This document shows positions 36,901-47,739 of a stretch of DNA of 64,000 nucleotides, piece after piece. Location: positions 124,001 through 188,000 of the forward strand of contig KQ965805.1 of assembly GCA_001574975.1 (NCBI GenBank). The letters are read 5' to 3'. Source of the stretch: Gonapodya prolifera JEL478 (taxonomy: Eukaryota > Monoblepharomycota > Monoblepharidomycetes > Monoblepharidales > Gonapodyaceae). The position numbers and the translations under genes were made by a program. Under the pieces are notes generated by a model. The model worked only from the letters and a program-made list of their open reading frames with translations. It made no database searches and was not told the DNA's origin. Positions within the stretch are counted from its first letter, which is position 1. Every line of letters begins with the position of its first letter.

Positions 36901-37479
36901 ACAGGGCGACGGCTTCGGGAAGTGCGTGAGCGTGGGCGGAGGCTTTGGATGAAATAGCGGGTGGGAGGAAGGCGACGACGGTGATCGAGGCAGACGGGAG
37001 AGGAGGTAGGCCGGCTGCGGGAGCCGCGCCTGGTTGGGTGGTGGCAGGTGAGGAGGACGCTGTGGGGATGGGAGCAGTGATGGGACCCAGCGGTTCGAGG
37101 TCTTGCGACCAGCGAGCGCACGTGCGGTCATCGCTGGTGAGATGCGTGTAAGGTGTCAATGTTTTCATTTGAAAAACGGCGAGGATTGCGTGTAGAATTG
37201 GAGATGAGTGTTGACTGAGTCCAGTGATGATCGGCAACGGATAACGCACCTGCACGACACGAGGCTCGATCCTGACGGCGTCCAAGCAAGTGCTGATACA
37301 ATGTCCGCGTCTGGGCGTGGCGAAAACAGGGTTCGATCCCCGGTGTCGGCGGCGGCGCGGAGGAAATTGCCGGACGCCCGGCGCACCGAATGGTTGGTTG
37401 TTGATAAATCGGGGGAAGAGAGCAATCGTTATCGAAAGCGCTCACGAGCTTTCTGCTCCTTTGTAATCTGCAGTCGCAT
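33922..37479 (-). CDS. IFT80: Intraflagellar transport protein IFT80
   Basis: IFT-B complex subunit needed for flagellum assembly; direct evidence that the organism makes motile or sensory flagella. Short first exon 37,479-37,446 encodes MRLQITKEQKA (human MRLKISLSKEP); the next begins HADIVSALAWTPSGSSLVSC. WD40 repeats follow: SDDRTCARWSQDLEPLGP, AHLGAVLCARWTVDGQTLIT, GGEDGMVKCWSRTGMARGS, IATAGADAKWRVWDADGRVV and VVKWAPDGTCLAVGGWGW, matching IFT80 GEDGQIKIWSKTGMLRS and WAPDGELFAVGSF. The TPR-like C-terminal part has DTAEVAYAALEDLPRVRLIN, EVYERAGMRAKAV, HNAYFDFILVHRQKYVAGMG and ends SAPVGGRASGIAR. Introns are short and splice well where checked. Confidence 0.92.
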
Positions 37480-37690
37480 CGAGGTGTTCCGGGATAATTT
37501 TGGTGTGATGAATTCGCGTCGAATGAATTCGAATAAAAATTGCAATGTTGCAGTCATTTTATGTATACATAAAAGCAATAAAAGTCTCTACACTCTAAGG
37601 CCTTATCAAGCGACTCACATTCAGTAAACTGAAGCTTGATGCTTTTGCAAATCTGTCTACCGCTTGCCTTTCCACCAAACGGCTTGGAAG

Positions 37691-38601
37691 ATGGACGACC
37701 TTGTTCGGAAACAATACGACGCACTAGCTATTTCGGGAGCTGTTTCCACACGAGCTCTCAATGGTGTGTTTCAATCTCAAGTTGCGACTGCGGAATAATT
37801 TCTGATTTTTGCTTCAAGAGCGTTTCGAGATTAAGTGGCTGTCTCTCAACGACCGAAATAAAACGAAGGACCACATCGAGCGTTGGAAGCAAATTCTCCC
37901 AGGTCGAGCTCAACTATTAGAGCAGCTTGCGCAAGCTCACAGGGGTTTCAGGCCGGATGCTGTATCGATGACAGACGACCAGTTGGTGGAGGGACTTGCC
38001 AGAGAATTCGCTGGTTAGTCTCGCTACCACGTAGTAAATTGGGCGATTGCATTGAACCGTATGAATGTGCTGCAGGGGTCCACCGTCTCAAATCAGTGGA
38101 ATTACCTGGTTTCCATCCCTACGGTGACAGGAACGTTGTCATTCTGCCATTTGTGGGTGACAGTGTCGAAGGCTAGTGGTTTGGAGTAAACTCGCTCACT
38201 TGCGTTACAACAGAACATTGTCTCGGACGTGGAGTGTGAAATTGTGAAAGTGTCCTCGAAGCCGAAGGATTCCCTACCATCGAAGTCCTCCGTTCGCATG
38301 TCGAATTTGATATGCGCTGGAAGGGACAAGGGACGTCACCGTAGTAGACTTGGGTAAGACAACGTGCAAGAAGGCTTTCCGCTTGCAATCAGGGATAACA
38401 GCGATATTTGTCAGACCAGCTGAGAATGGGTCGCGTTGTTGCAGAAGAATAGCCAAAGGGGACGCAGAAGAACCAAGTTTTCTCGCACACATTCAACAAA
38501 TATCAAATATCTTGTGTGATTTAGTGGAAGTGGAAGGGGTGGTTTGGGACTTTCAGCAATGTTACGCTGACCAAATACAAAGAGCCGGCACCACAGACTG
38601 A
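37691..38601 (+). CDS. Uncharacterised gene, about four exons
   Basis: Exon 1 from ATG 37,691 encodes MDDLVRKQYDALAISGAVST; the next has IKWLSLNDRNKTKDHIERWK and LEQLAQAHRGFRPDAVSM, both strongly helical. Then HRLKSVELPGFHPYG follows, and a piece reading VLEAEGFPTIEVLRSHVEFD or an alternative frame, and a last exon KAFRLQSGITAIFVRPAENG, HIQQISNILCDLVEVEGVVW to stop at 38,601. Joins in the middle are ambiguous. The helical N-terminal half and compact C-terminal half could fit a structural or kinetochore-type protein, but no domain is recognised. Confidence 0.45.
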
Positions 38602-38914
38602 AGGGTATTGAGCCAGTTCAAGCTTCTCCTTTGATCATAACAGAATCACTCTTCTCACATTTCCTTCCCATCACCACTTGCTCTTTCAATCTTGAACGCA
38701 ATCGTTGCTTCTCCTGGTCATATAGCCTCCGCGCTCACACTAAGAAATGTCGGCATACGGCGGCTCTCGCTCTCGGAGCGCTCCCAAGGACGAGTATAAT
38801 TTGGGCTCGCCTACTGTGGCCTGACCGCAGAGTGCTCAGGCGTCACCCCAACGCCGGACACCTGAGGAGACGCCGAGCACGGACGGAGACGCTACCACTC
38901 AGGAGAGAGAGAAG

Positions 38915-41707
38915 ATGGCAGCAGCTGCCACGTCCGCCGCACCCGCAGCCGCGATGCCGCCCACGCTGCCATCGGGGACACTCATCAAGCGACGCTTCAG
39001 AATCGTGAGTCAGGACTCGCAGGGGATGCGGCGTCGAGACATCTGTCCCGTTTTCGCACTCAGCCCTCATTTCCGCCCCTCCTCAGATGGAAACTCTGGG
39101 TCGCGGCGCCTTTGGAGAGATATACCGCGCAGTGGACATGAAACGCACCGCGGGGTCCGACGACTCTGCAGAGCGCGAGCTGGACGACCCGCCGCGACCC
39201 GTCGCAATCAAGGTCGAGGCGCATTTGAGACCGGAACCGGGGAAGGAGCAGAGGCGGCTGCTGGGAATGGAGCTGGCAGTGCTGAAACGAATGCCAGGTA
39301 AGTCGCACGTGACGCCACGCGATCGCCCCGCTTGAATGGGCTCTTATTCTGACAACGATCGCAGGACTACCTTACGCTTGCCGCTACTACGCGACGGGCA
39401 AGTTCTCTATCTCCCACCCCTCGGGCGACCCCACACTCTCGGTGCCCCACGAATACGTCGTCATGGAACTCCTCGGTCCCTCCCTCTCCAAACTCCGTCG
39501 CGTTCTAGGACGCCCCAGTACAATTCCCCCAGACCATCCCGCTCTCGCACCTCCTGGACTCCCGCCTTCCTACCCGGACCTCACCTCCCGAATGCCCTTC
39601 CCCCCGAAACTCGCCGCCCACCTTGCACTCCACATGCTCCGTGGCATCGAAATGTGCCACACAAATGCCGGGGTTGTACATCGAGACGTCAAGCCAGGCA
39701 ACTTCTGCGTCACCAGGGAATTCTTCGAAACCGACCTCGCCGCCGGCCGAGGATGGATCGGCGTTCTCGGATCGGCATCCACGCAACACCTCCGCGCCCC
39801 AGCCCACACACTCCACCCCTCGGTCGCCGCCCTGCGCCGCCTCTCCGACTCTGCCCTCGGCTCCAGCCTCTCCCTCTCCTCCTCCGCACCTTCCCTATCC
39901 ACTCCCAACCCTCCCATCCCACCACTTAAAATCATCGACTTCGGCCTCGCACGTCCCTACATCGACCTCACCACAGGGCAGCCGCGCCCTGCCCGCTCGC
40001 GCGCCGGGTTCCGGGGTACTGCCGCATACGCCTCCCCCGCCTGCCACGCCGGGCGGGACTTGGGCCGGGTGGACGACCTATGGAGTTGGTTCTACTGCCT
40101 GATCGAGATGATGGCCGGGTGGCTTCCCTGGAAGGGCCTTGCCAAGCTCGAATGTGCCGCGCACAAGGACTGGCACCACGCGCACCCCGAGGTGTTTCTG
40201 TGTGCAGACGTGGAGTGTCCCCCCGAGATGCGGGTGCTGTTTGAGTATATAAGTGGGCTAGAGTTTGCGGACGAGCCGGATTATGAGAGGATTGCGCGGT
40301 GGTGCGAGGATATGGCGGCGTGGGAGCGTCCTGTGGTGGCGTCGCTTGGGACTAGGACTCCTGCCGCTGTGGCATCCCGAATTGAGGGTGGTTGGTCAAT
40401 TGAGAGCAGCTCGGGGCTCTCCGACGCGGACCTTGACGGTATGGACGACCCAGGGGTGGACTGGCGGCCGGTTCGTGATAGGGACGACAACGCGCGCACT
40501 GTCGCCGGGACCTCTGCAGCAAGAGTCGGAAGCACGTGTGAGATTGAGATGGGGGGTGAGGGAACCAGCGACCCCCGAGGAGGGAGGGGCCGGACAAGGA
40601 GCACTGCTCTGGCATCATCTGCAACGTCCATCCTGGTCCCTCCACCCGCCGACACGCACCCCGTACCCGCCACTACACCCGCACCGACACCCGCCGACGA
40701 TACCCCCGAAAAATCCCCACCCCGCGTGCGCCGCCGCTCCTCGGTCCGGTTTTCTGACATTGTCGAGGTCTTCAATGACCCGCCCGCCACATCCCGCCCC
40801 ACTACGTCCGCCCCCGCGACACCGTCACGGAGCGCCGTTGCTGCGGGGAGCGGCACGCCCGGGTCGCAGCGGAGGGACGGGGGTCTTCTCCGTGGGTCTG
40901 GTGTAGCGGCGAGGTTGGGCGATTCCGCGAAGAGGCTTTCCGTCACAAGTCTCCCCGGGCTACCGTCATGGGAAACGGCGGGTGTGGCAGAAGCTCCGTG
41001 GGACGGGGACGTCGTGGCGCCCGTGATACGGGGGTCCAAGTCGGCGTCTGCGTCGAGGAGTGCGGCAGGTGTAGGCAGGACGAGGGATACGCCATCTGGT
41101 AGTAACACACCAGAACCTCATTCGGGCTTCAACACCCCGGAAATGCCGACGTTCTCAGTCCCGCGAGACACTTCGTCACCTATATCTCGACAATCGCTGT
41201 CGGCTTCTGCACCAGCCTCGACCTTTCATCAACTGGGGGATCCTTCGGCGTCGTCCAATATCTTGACACTGACGTCTTCGGCGACGCTTGTGGGTGGTGG
41301 GTCACTGGTTGAGGAGCGACAGAGGGAAAGTGGAAAGGAGGAGGAGGAGGGTGGTGGTGTAAGCGACCGGAAGAAGTATGGGTGGAAAGAGGAACTGGAT
41401 GTAGAGGCAGCAGCGCCGCCCGCTGGTGCATTGGGGTTGCGACCGAGGTATGTTGTCACGCTACTTTGCTTCCTTCGCACGCCCAATCACCTTTTTGACG
41501 GAACTCTTTCCCACTACCACTACCACCCCCCTGCGTTTGATATTCAGACCCCCACTCACGCCATCCCCCGGCCGAACATTCGTACGTTCTTACGTCGTGT
41601 CGCCTCACGGGTTGCTCACCGCGCTCCACTCTCGCACCAGGGGCGGTCGACACACGGGATCGGACATACCGGGCCCGCCCAGACCGAAGTCGATGAGCGC
41701 ACCGTGA
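38915..41707 (+). CDS. CK1/tau-tubulin-kinase-like protein kinase, 816 aa
   Basis: Four exons (38915-39004, 39087-39297, 39365-41447, 41641-41707) sum to a clean frame. The catalytic domain has GRGAFGEIYRAVD (P-loop), PVAIKVEA (VAIK lysine), EYVVMELLGPSLSKL (CK1 hinge MELLGPSL), VHRDVKPGNFC (HRD loop), IIDFGLARPYID (DFG) and FRGTAAYASPACH (activation loop, TTBK-like). A proline/serine-rich insert (about residues 195-255) lies between the catalytic loop and DFG, which is unusual. The ~450-residue C-terminal tail is low complexity with SNTPEPHSGFNTPE-type motifs. ATG 38,915 is chosen because an in-frame TGA (38,820-38,822) separates it from an upstream ATG at 38,747. Likely role: Ser/Thr kinase, possibly microtubule-linked. 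Confidence 0.88.
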
Positions 41708-42066
41708 GGACGTCCAGGTTAGGGTTTCGGTCGGGGTGACGCGTTTGTTAGTATTTGCATGGTTGGAGGACGTGCACCCGGCGGATGGGAGACTTTGGGG
41801 CAAGAGTCAGAACTTGGCAAGAGATGTGACAGTACAGTTTATTTTTGTTTGTTTCCACCCACGCATAGCGCTTTTACTTGGAACCACCCCACGTGCCATT
41901 CAAGAGTATTCACTGTGGTTTTGTTTGTGATGATAATGTAGACATTGCGTAATTCCATTTTAATAAATCGACATAGCAACTAGTTTGAGAACCGCACAAG
42001 TGGATTCATGATTTCTGGGGCTTGATCCCTGTGTGGCTGAGCGTACTAACATTTGTCACAAGCGTG
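41708..42066. other. 3' flank of kinase gene and spacer
   Basis: Non-coding. The part up to about 41,960 recurs in diverged form at 46,225-46,450, showing that the later copy includes 3' flanking DNA. Confidence 0.6.
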
Positions 42067-42865
42067 ATGGAATCGAAGACCGCGCTCGTCATCGGAGGTG
42101 GCCCAGCAGGAGCTCTCGCTGCGATTGTGTTTCAAAGGCATGGATTGTGCCCCCATCGTATTCGAGAAGCGCGACATGCAATCCACCCCGCGCGATCCCC
42201 AGTCCTCGTAATTTCACCCCCACCCCTTTTGGGACATTGGCGCAATCATCGACGTTTGCCCAAATGGCACGTACGCACTGGAGCGATTGGACCGAGAACT
42301 CTACAGCGAGAGAGTTTCATATGGCACTTCCGGATGGATCAGACATCATCCGGCAGCGATATGTCAGGCACGACGGAGAGCATTCGGTGGACATTCAAAT
42401 TCTTCGAAGCACGTACCACCGTGTCTTGATGGAGCGGTGCGAGAAAGCCAAGATCCCGTTCATGGCGAACAAATGCGTCGTCGATATTCAACAAACAGAA
42501 GCCCCTGGTGATGGCGACATTTTCAGACGCCACGAAGGCCACGGGAGACTTTCCAATGACCGCAGATGGAATCAACTCCCGGTGCCGTACTCTTCTTTTC
42601 TCCAATGAGCCACCTGTCCAGACAGCAGGTGTGGGATTGTTGGCCTCTTCCACCTCAGATTCACGCCGGACCCCTCGGCGGTTCCTCCCATTTGCTTCGA
42701 ATCTGATGAGCCAATTATGTACATTAATGCTTTGAATGGAAGCGGTGTGTTTGGAGCCAATTGCCCCGAGGCAAACATCGGAAAGTGGGCCATTGGAATG
42801 GCAAATGCAGCCAGAAGAAGTCGAAGACGACGCAGATCTCTCAGTCCATTGAAGACTGCGTAGTT
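42067..42865 (+). pseudogene. FAD-dependent monooxygenase (UbiH/PHBH-like), frame broken
   Basis: ATG 42,067 encodes MESKTALVIGGGPAGALAAI, the FAD Rossmann GxGxxG motif. Later segments in other frames fit the family: MDCAPIVFEKRD, DIGAIIDVCPNGTYALERLD, DIQILRSTYHRVLMERCEKA (family R..L...L) and ADGINSRCR (DG motif). The first frame change sits at a TTT run (42,130-42,132); one T fewer keeps frame. Another lies near SYGTSG and a TAA interrupts the second piece. The second FAD motif (GDAAH) expected near the C-terminus is not visible, and the 3' end converges on ureF. A decayed or misassembled gene. Confidence 0.65.
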
Positions 42866-42969
42866 CTCAACGAATTGCTCATCAACTTTCCAAAATTCAG
42901 TGAGGGCGACCATGAAACAGTGGATCCTGGTGGACACTAGAAACGTTACCAGATGGGAGAACACCACAC

Positions 42970-43802
42970 TAGACTTTCTGGCATTTGACTGAGCACTTGC
43001 GAGGTAGGGTCCGACGAGGTTGAGGCGGACGGCGGAGGAGAGGAGCGTGCGGGTGTGCAGGAAGAGGTTGAGGTGGTGGCGTTGGCTGCGATGGGTGTTG
43101 AGAGAAAGTTGCACAGGAGTGGGTAAGGGAAGAAGACTCACCAAGTTCCAGGTCAAGACACCGCGCGATAATCCCAAAACAGACAGGAAGATGCCCCGAC
43201 TTTCGTCCTTTCGCACCGCCATCTTGAACGCGTCCACAATGTCCGTTAATTTCCCCCGTGTGGGGCAGCCGAGGTCCATCCTCGGTCACCAACCATGGAG
43301 CCAGTGTCCACATCGGCAAAGCTCTTGCTGAGCAACATCAACATTGCACCGCCCTGGGCCGAAGACGCGCGTCGGGCGACGGCGCTGGAGGTGCACGCTT
43401 TGTAGAGCCGGTCGAGGCGGACGAGTTCTTCGAAACGGGAAGAGGAGGAGCAGCTGAGGGATTGCGACTGACCGCCGTTGGAGTTCTCTCGGTCGCTGGA
43501 TGCGTCGGGCGAGAGTTCGTCAAGGGAGTGGTCGTCACTACTGATTCCCCGATTAACGATCGACCAAGCCTTCTCGACGTACGGCGTGGTGGAATGGGCG
43601 TATGTGTGTATCGATGACGCGAGAAATCGCGACAATGAGTCCAAATCGTTCTGCTTTACGATTCCGCTTGTAGTTGCGGCTTCGAGACCCGCAGACGCGA
43701 TGAATCCGCTAGTGGGGAGAGCAGAGTCCGCCAGCTGGTACGGCAGCACGTGTGCGCGGACGGTGGGGGTTTTTGCAGTTTGGATTCGGAGTGGATTGCC
43801 AT
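42970..43802 (-). pseudogene. ureF: Urease accessory protein UreF, frame broken
   Basis: UreF activates GTPase UreG within the nickel-loading UreD/F/G complex. From ATG 43,802 the segments are LPYQLADSALPTSGFIASAG (family QLADSALPTGGF.xSxGLE), SSIHTYAHSTTPYVEKAW, DRLYKACTSSAVARRASSAQ (family ACTxNxVARRASxxQG), then in other frames KLTDIVDAFKMAVRK and GHLPVCFGIIARCLDLEL, a ~56-nt intron, and HHLNLFLHTRTLLSSAVRLN with GPYLASAQ. The three frame changes all sit on homopolymers and each is solved by one more base. The usual C-terminal RHDxLHSRxF motif was not found, so the 3' end is unresolved. Assembly error is the simplest reading. Confidence 0.82.
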
Positions 43803-43926
43803 GTTGCGGAGTTAGGAGAGCGAAAGAGACATGAAAGGTTTGAGTGCCGGCAGCTGTGCCACAGTCGAGTCAGGTCACGGCCACGGAACAGGCAAGAGAT
43901 AAGAATAACGACGCGGGACGTCAACA

Positions 43927-45271
43927 ATGGCGACGTTCGACAACCTGCCGGCAGAGATTCTCACGCAGGTGTATCTGATGGCAGACAATTCTGCGCTCAG
44001 GCGTGTCTCCAAGCGCATGCATGTACGTTTTCTTTCGTAACTATTCTTCATTCGATGATTTCAACCCAATCACGACGATTCACGCGTTCAGACTCTCTCT
44101 AAGTCACCCTTTGTGCGTGCACTATACCTGCTCGACAAGCACGGGTCGCGGCTGGAGCAAATCCCGGCCACAACTCGGCGAGCGATTGGGTACCGATTCT
44201 TTGATGAAAACGTCCTCGCGTACCTGGACAAGGCATGGAGGAAGGAGAATCAGAAGGAGATGCAATCGTGGGGTGGAGGCGAGCGGGGTGCTGAATCGCG
44301 GCGAGAGACGAGCGATGCCCCCGGTGTTGAAGCCAGCGCTAGCCGTACCAACGCAATGCGAGCCGGAGACATTGGCGAAACAATGATTATGATTCGCGGC
44401 GAGAATATTCCCAAGTGAGTGCTCTCCAGTACTGTTCGTCGTGCAACCGATAGCTGAATCGGGCTTACCTCTCTACCTTCAACACAGTTGGCTCCTTCGA
44501 ACACCCAACATCCCCCTCATCATCACCCTCCTCTCGCGAGGCGCATCCGTCCTGGACCAACCGGACTGGATCGTCGCGAAAGCCTGCAGTGAGTCTGACA
44601 CCCCTTCGTCACCGCAAATCACATTTCATCCTCACCTAACCCATCCCCCACGGAACCGGCCGGCGGCCAGAATACAACCAACCCACCCTCCTCTCCTTCC
44701 TCCTCACCTATCGCACCATCGTAAACTCCATCTTCCTCGCCTCCCCACCACTCGACTGGACGCCGCTCACTGTCTTTCTCCGCACCACATACGACGCCCA
44801 CGTTTCGCCAACCCACCCTTCTCCCACCGACATAAACTGGGACACATTCCCGGCCCCAAACGTAAAAACCGCACCGGGAAACCTGCTCTCCGTGCAGTGC
44901 CTTCGCCTCGTCGCGGGGAAGGACATGGACAGGGAGGCTTGTTTGGACTTACTCCTCGGCTTTCGCGGGGGGATGCCTGACGAAGAGGGAGCCGGAGAGT
45001 GAGTCGCGAGCGTCGTGCATCTGCGCATGCATCCGAATACCACTCGCTCGTCACTAACCATTCCCCGTGCATTCCCGAACCGACACCAATTCACCACAGC
45101 TCCCAAACCTCGGGCCGACCCTTCCCCACCTCTTTCCTTTCGAAAACTCTCAAACTCGCCGCCACTAACAACCTCCCTGCGTCGGTGTTGAAAAAGCTCA
45201 TGGATGCCGGCGCGATCCCGACGGATGTGAAGACGGTGGAGTTGATTCAGGCGTATGCGGGGAAGACATAA
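43927..45271 (+). CDS. F-box-like protein, 335 aa
   Basis: Exon model 43927-44022, 44104-44414, 44488-44588, 44671-44998, 45100-45271 sums to 336 codons with consistent phases. The N-terminus FDNLPAEILTQVYLMADNSA then LRRVSKRMH is a typical F-box (LPxEIL...LxxVSKRxxxL), interrupted by the first intron as is common. The remainder (PLIITLLSRGASVLDQPDWI, LLSFLLTYRTIV, VLKKLMDAGAIPTDVKTVEL) resembles helical repeat units seen in chytrid F-box families and may be diverged ankyrin repeats. Expected role: substrate adaptor of an SCF ubiquitin ligase. It is one of two F-box-like genes here. Confidence 0.75.
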
Positions 45272-45479
45272 CAGCGGCGGGATTTTGTGCGGGGGGGTGT
45301 GGGGTGATGGTCGCGTTGGAGTTACCATTGAAAGGTCAAACTATCCCTTGGCGTAAGGCGAACAAGACGGCTCCAGTGTCGTTTCCGCGTAATCTGGTCT
45401 GGACCTCAACTTTTGAAGGCCGTAGCATGTGCCAATGGTCTCTCGAAATCGAATCGGACCTCTCAAAACGCGGACATTG

Positions 45480-46450
45480 AGGGTGCAGAGGACGCTACGT
45501 GCATGCCTTGTGGCCTCTTGATCCAGATTGGGGCAGGCAAAGGCGACGACAAAACGAAGTGGAGGTAACGGTGCACAGTTCGACTGGATATGAGGAACCA
45601 GCGACACTCGAGGAGCGAGCTGGCGGACAAGGGCTACAGCATCATTATCTTTGGCAACATCGGCCGAACTGGGGGCTCCAACGGACGACACACACCCCGT
45701 CCCTGCCACCAACCCCGCACCTGCTCCTTTCCCTTTTTTCCTTGTTTTCGATCGGAGCGGTCAGCATCCCCCCGTCGTTCTTTCATCAACTGACGGACCC
45801 TCTGTCTCCTCATACTCGGCGTCTTGAGGGAGCCTCGTTGGTGCGAGGATCAGTGCCGGGGGTCGAGCAGAAGAAAGAAGGAGGAAGTGGGTGTCCCTTT
45901 CCCTACGTCACGCTCGACCGTGGGGAAGGCATTCCGAGCTACCTGAGCAAAGTCGACCTGCTCATCGACGAAACCGAAAGCAACGTCCCACTCGAGTCAC
46001 AGAGGAGTCATCTGGGCGAAAGAGAGAAGTGGGCTCGGAGGCAGAGGCGGTACCAGCACCTTGTGGTGGATTGGGGCTCGGAGCAAGGTATGCAGTCGTG
46101 CCCCACTGCTTCCCCACCAAGTAGGCCGGCTCTTACTTGGCGTAACTCGTGGGGTTCACGCAGGCCCAGCCTGCTAGGAATCAGTGAACTCGTCTTGGTG
46201 GGGTCTGTGCTCTGGTTTCGGTTGGGGTGACGCGTCTGGCAGTGTTCGCGTGGCCGGAGTATGTGTAAAAGCTGGAAAGGAAACTCCTGCGCAGGAACGA
46301 TGCGGCACTACACGTGACTGTACTGTTCATATGTGTTTGTTTTCACCCACGCATTCGTTCGTTTGATACGAACCACCAGATGTAGTAGTACCGAAGATGT
46401 ATTATCTGGAGGATTTTTTTTGTGAGACAGCAAGACATTTGCGTTATTTC
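45480..46450 (+). pseudogene. Decayed copy of the kinase 3' end (copy B)
   Basis: Diverged copy of about 40,470-41,960. Shared short runs include the ACGACAC.CACCCCGTCCC-type stretch near 45,690, TTTCATCAACTG near 45,780 (kinase 41,225), and the stretch GTTTCGGT.GGGGTGACGCGT near 46,215 (kinase 41,723), followed by matching 3' flank (TTTTCACCCACGCATTCG versus TTTCCACCCACGCATAGCG). The terminal kinase intron is also recognisable (AAGGTATGCAGTCG, then acceptor CGCAG), so it is a DNA-level duplication, not a retrocopy. A 243-codon open frame overlaps it but encodes no kinase motif; it is a shadow. Confidence 0.75.
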
Positions 46451-46600
46451 ATTAGAATACACAATATCGAACCTATATATCAAGTACGCATGTGCCAAAG
46501 GAGAAATCTCATCCCCAGTTCATGACTCATCACCCAATTGGTCTCCACCAGCATAATAACATCAGGAGCGGACGCGCATCGCTCTTCTTTTCATTCTTAA

Positions 46601-46850
46601 ATGTCTGTGCACAGTTCTCCAGCGACAAAGGATTCCAGCACTCCAATCACGGTGTCGGAACTTCCACGGATCTGGTCGATCGATCCCAAAGATATCACAG
46701 GTTTCTCGACGGAAAATGAACCAATTGGCTCAGGTGGATTAGGAACGGCGTATAAAGCTGTCTGGCTGGGGGTCGTACCCGTCGCAATGAAAGTGCTCAC
46801 ACTGTCGACAACACGAAACTGCGTTCTCCCACCAACCTTAGTATGTTCAC
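46601..46850 (+). pseudogene. Fragment of a TKL-type protein kinase (P-loop exon)
   Basis: ATG 46,601 opens a frame with IWSIDPKDITGFSTENEPIG, SGGLGTAYKAVWLG and VPVAMKVLTL: a glycine-rich loop plus the ATP-binding lysine, typical of TKL kinases of early fungi (family WxIDxxDL...IGxGGFGxVYKGxWxGxxVAVKxL). No catalytic loop or DFG motif follows; instead the sequence runs into copy C of the CK1-like kinase tail. Probably a first exon left after a rearrangement, not a complete gene. Confidence 0.6.
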
Positions 46851-46859
46851 TTTGCACGC

Positions 46860-47450
46860 TGTTACAACGTCGTGCTCAACGACCCGCCACGTCGTTCCTC
46901 TTAGTCCCGGCCCGCGTCGTCATACCCTGCGACATCATCACGGAGCGCCGTAGCGACAGAGTGCGGCATCCCTTGGTCGAAGTAGTGGTACGGGGACCGT
47001 CTTCTAATGTGACGAGACCGCAGCGAGGTTGACTATTCGGTGTCGCAAAGAGACTTGACTCTGCGGCGGTGCTCCTCAGGATTACCATAGAGGAGGACTA
47101 GGGGCATGGCTGTGGCTCCGTGCTATGCGGATGGTGTGGCGCTCGTGATACGTAGATCTTGACTCGGGTAGAAGATTGTGGCTCCCGTTCAACCACCTCA
47201 AATTTTCATCAATGGGATGCCCCCCTCGGTCACGTCAAATTCTTGACATTTGCTTCCTCGACGATATTCGTTTGCGGGTACAGGGTGGCCGGTGGAAGGG
47301 CCTTCGAACCAACAAGCGACGTCAGGTGCGACGGCGCGTTGAAGGGAGACCTTGACGTGGACGTGGCACCATCATGCGGTGGTGTCTTCGCCCTGCGACA
47401 GAGGTATATCTCCACGGTGCTTTTTCAAATGTCTTCGGCATGACGAGACA
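46860..47450 (+). pseudogene. Decayed copy of the kinase 3' end (copy C)
   Basis: Second diverged copy of the CK1-like kinase tail. Matches include CCCGCCACGTCG and CATCATCACGGAGCGCCGT (kinase 40,785-40,845: CCCGCCACATCC, CACCGTCACGGAGCGCCGT), TTTTCATCAATGGGATGCCC (kinase 41,225), CAAATTCTTGACATT (kinase CAATATCTTGACACT) and an intron-donor-like GAGGTATAT near 47,400. Not translatable as a kinase. Confidence 0.65.
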
Positions 47451-47739
47451 CCTGATCATCATTTCTCCCACGCTCGACGTTCCCACCGAAAGAACCACCC
47501 GACCACGCCATCCCCTCGGGCACAAAGTTTGTATGTAGCTTCTGACGCCACGCAATTCACGGTACATTCTCCCCCCCCAAAAAGTCCCACACCTTCTCCG
47601 TGTTGGTTTTGTTCTTTCGAATACATACACTCGATGCCTCAAATACAGTATATTCTTCCCGGCCTCTGCCTCCACCAAGTCCCCCAGCCTGCAGTGAAAG
47701 ACGGAAACTCTCCCCGCTTGATGTCCCATCTCTTGCAAT

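Noticed and set aside
36613-37131. 172-codon minus-strand frame overlapping IFT80
   Set aside because: Alternative frame of IFT80 WD40 exons; Pro/Arg/Ser-rich shadow.
37329-37345. Box B-like GGTTCGATCCCC on the (+) strand
   Set aside because: Lies in the first IFT80 intron, has no box A upstream and an imperfect T-stem.
40281-41108. 275-codon minus-strand frame
   Set aside because: Mirror of the GC-rich kinase tail; Pro/Arg/Ser low complexity, no domain.
42067-43802. Biosynthetic cluster of monooxygenase and acyltransferase
   Set aside because: Genes are 16 kb apart with unrelated conserved genes between, and both are damaged.
45499-46230. 243-codon (+) frame
   Set aside because: Runs through decayed kinase-tail copy B in a frame without any kinase-derived protein similarity.
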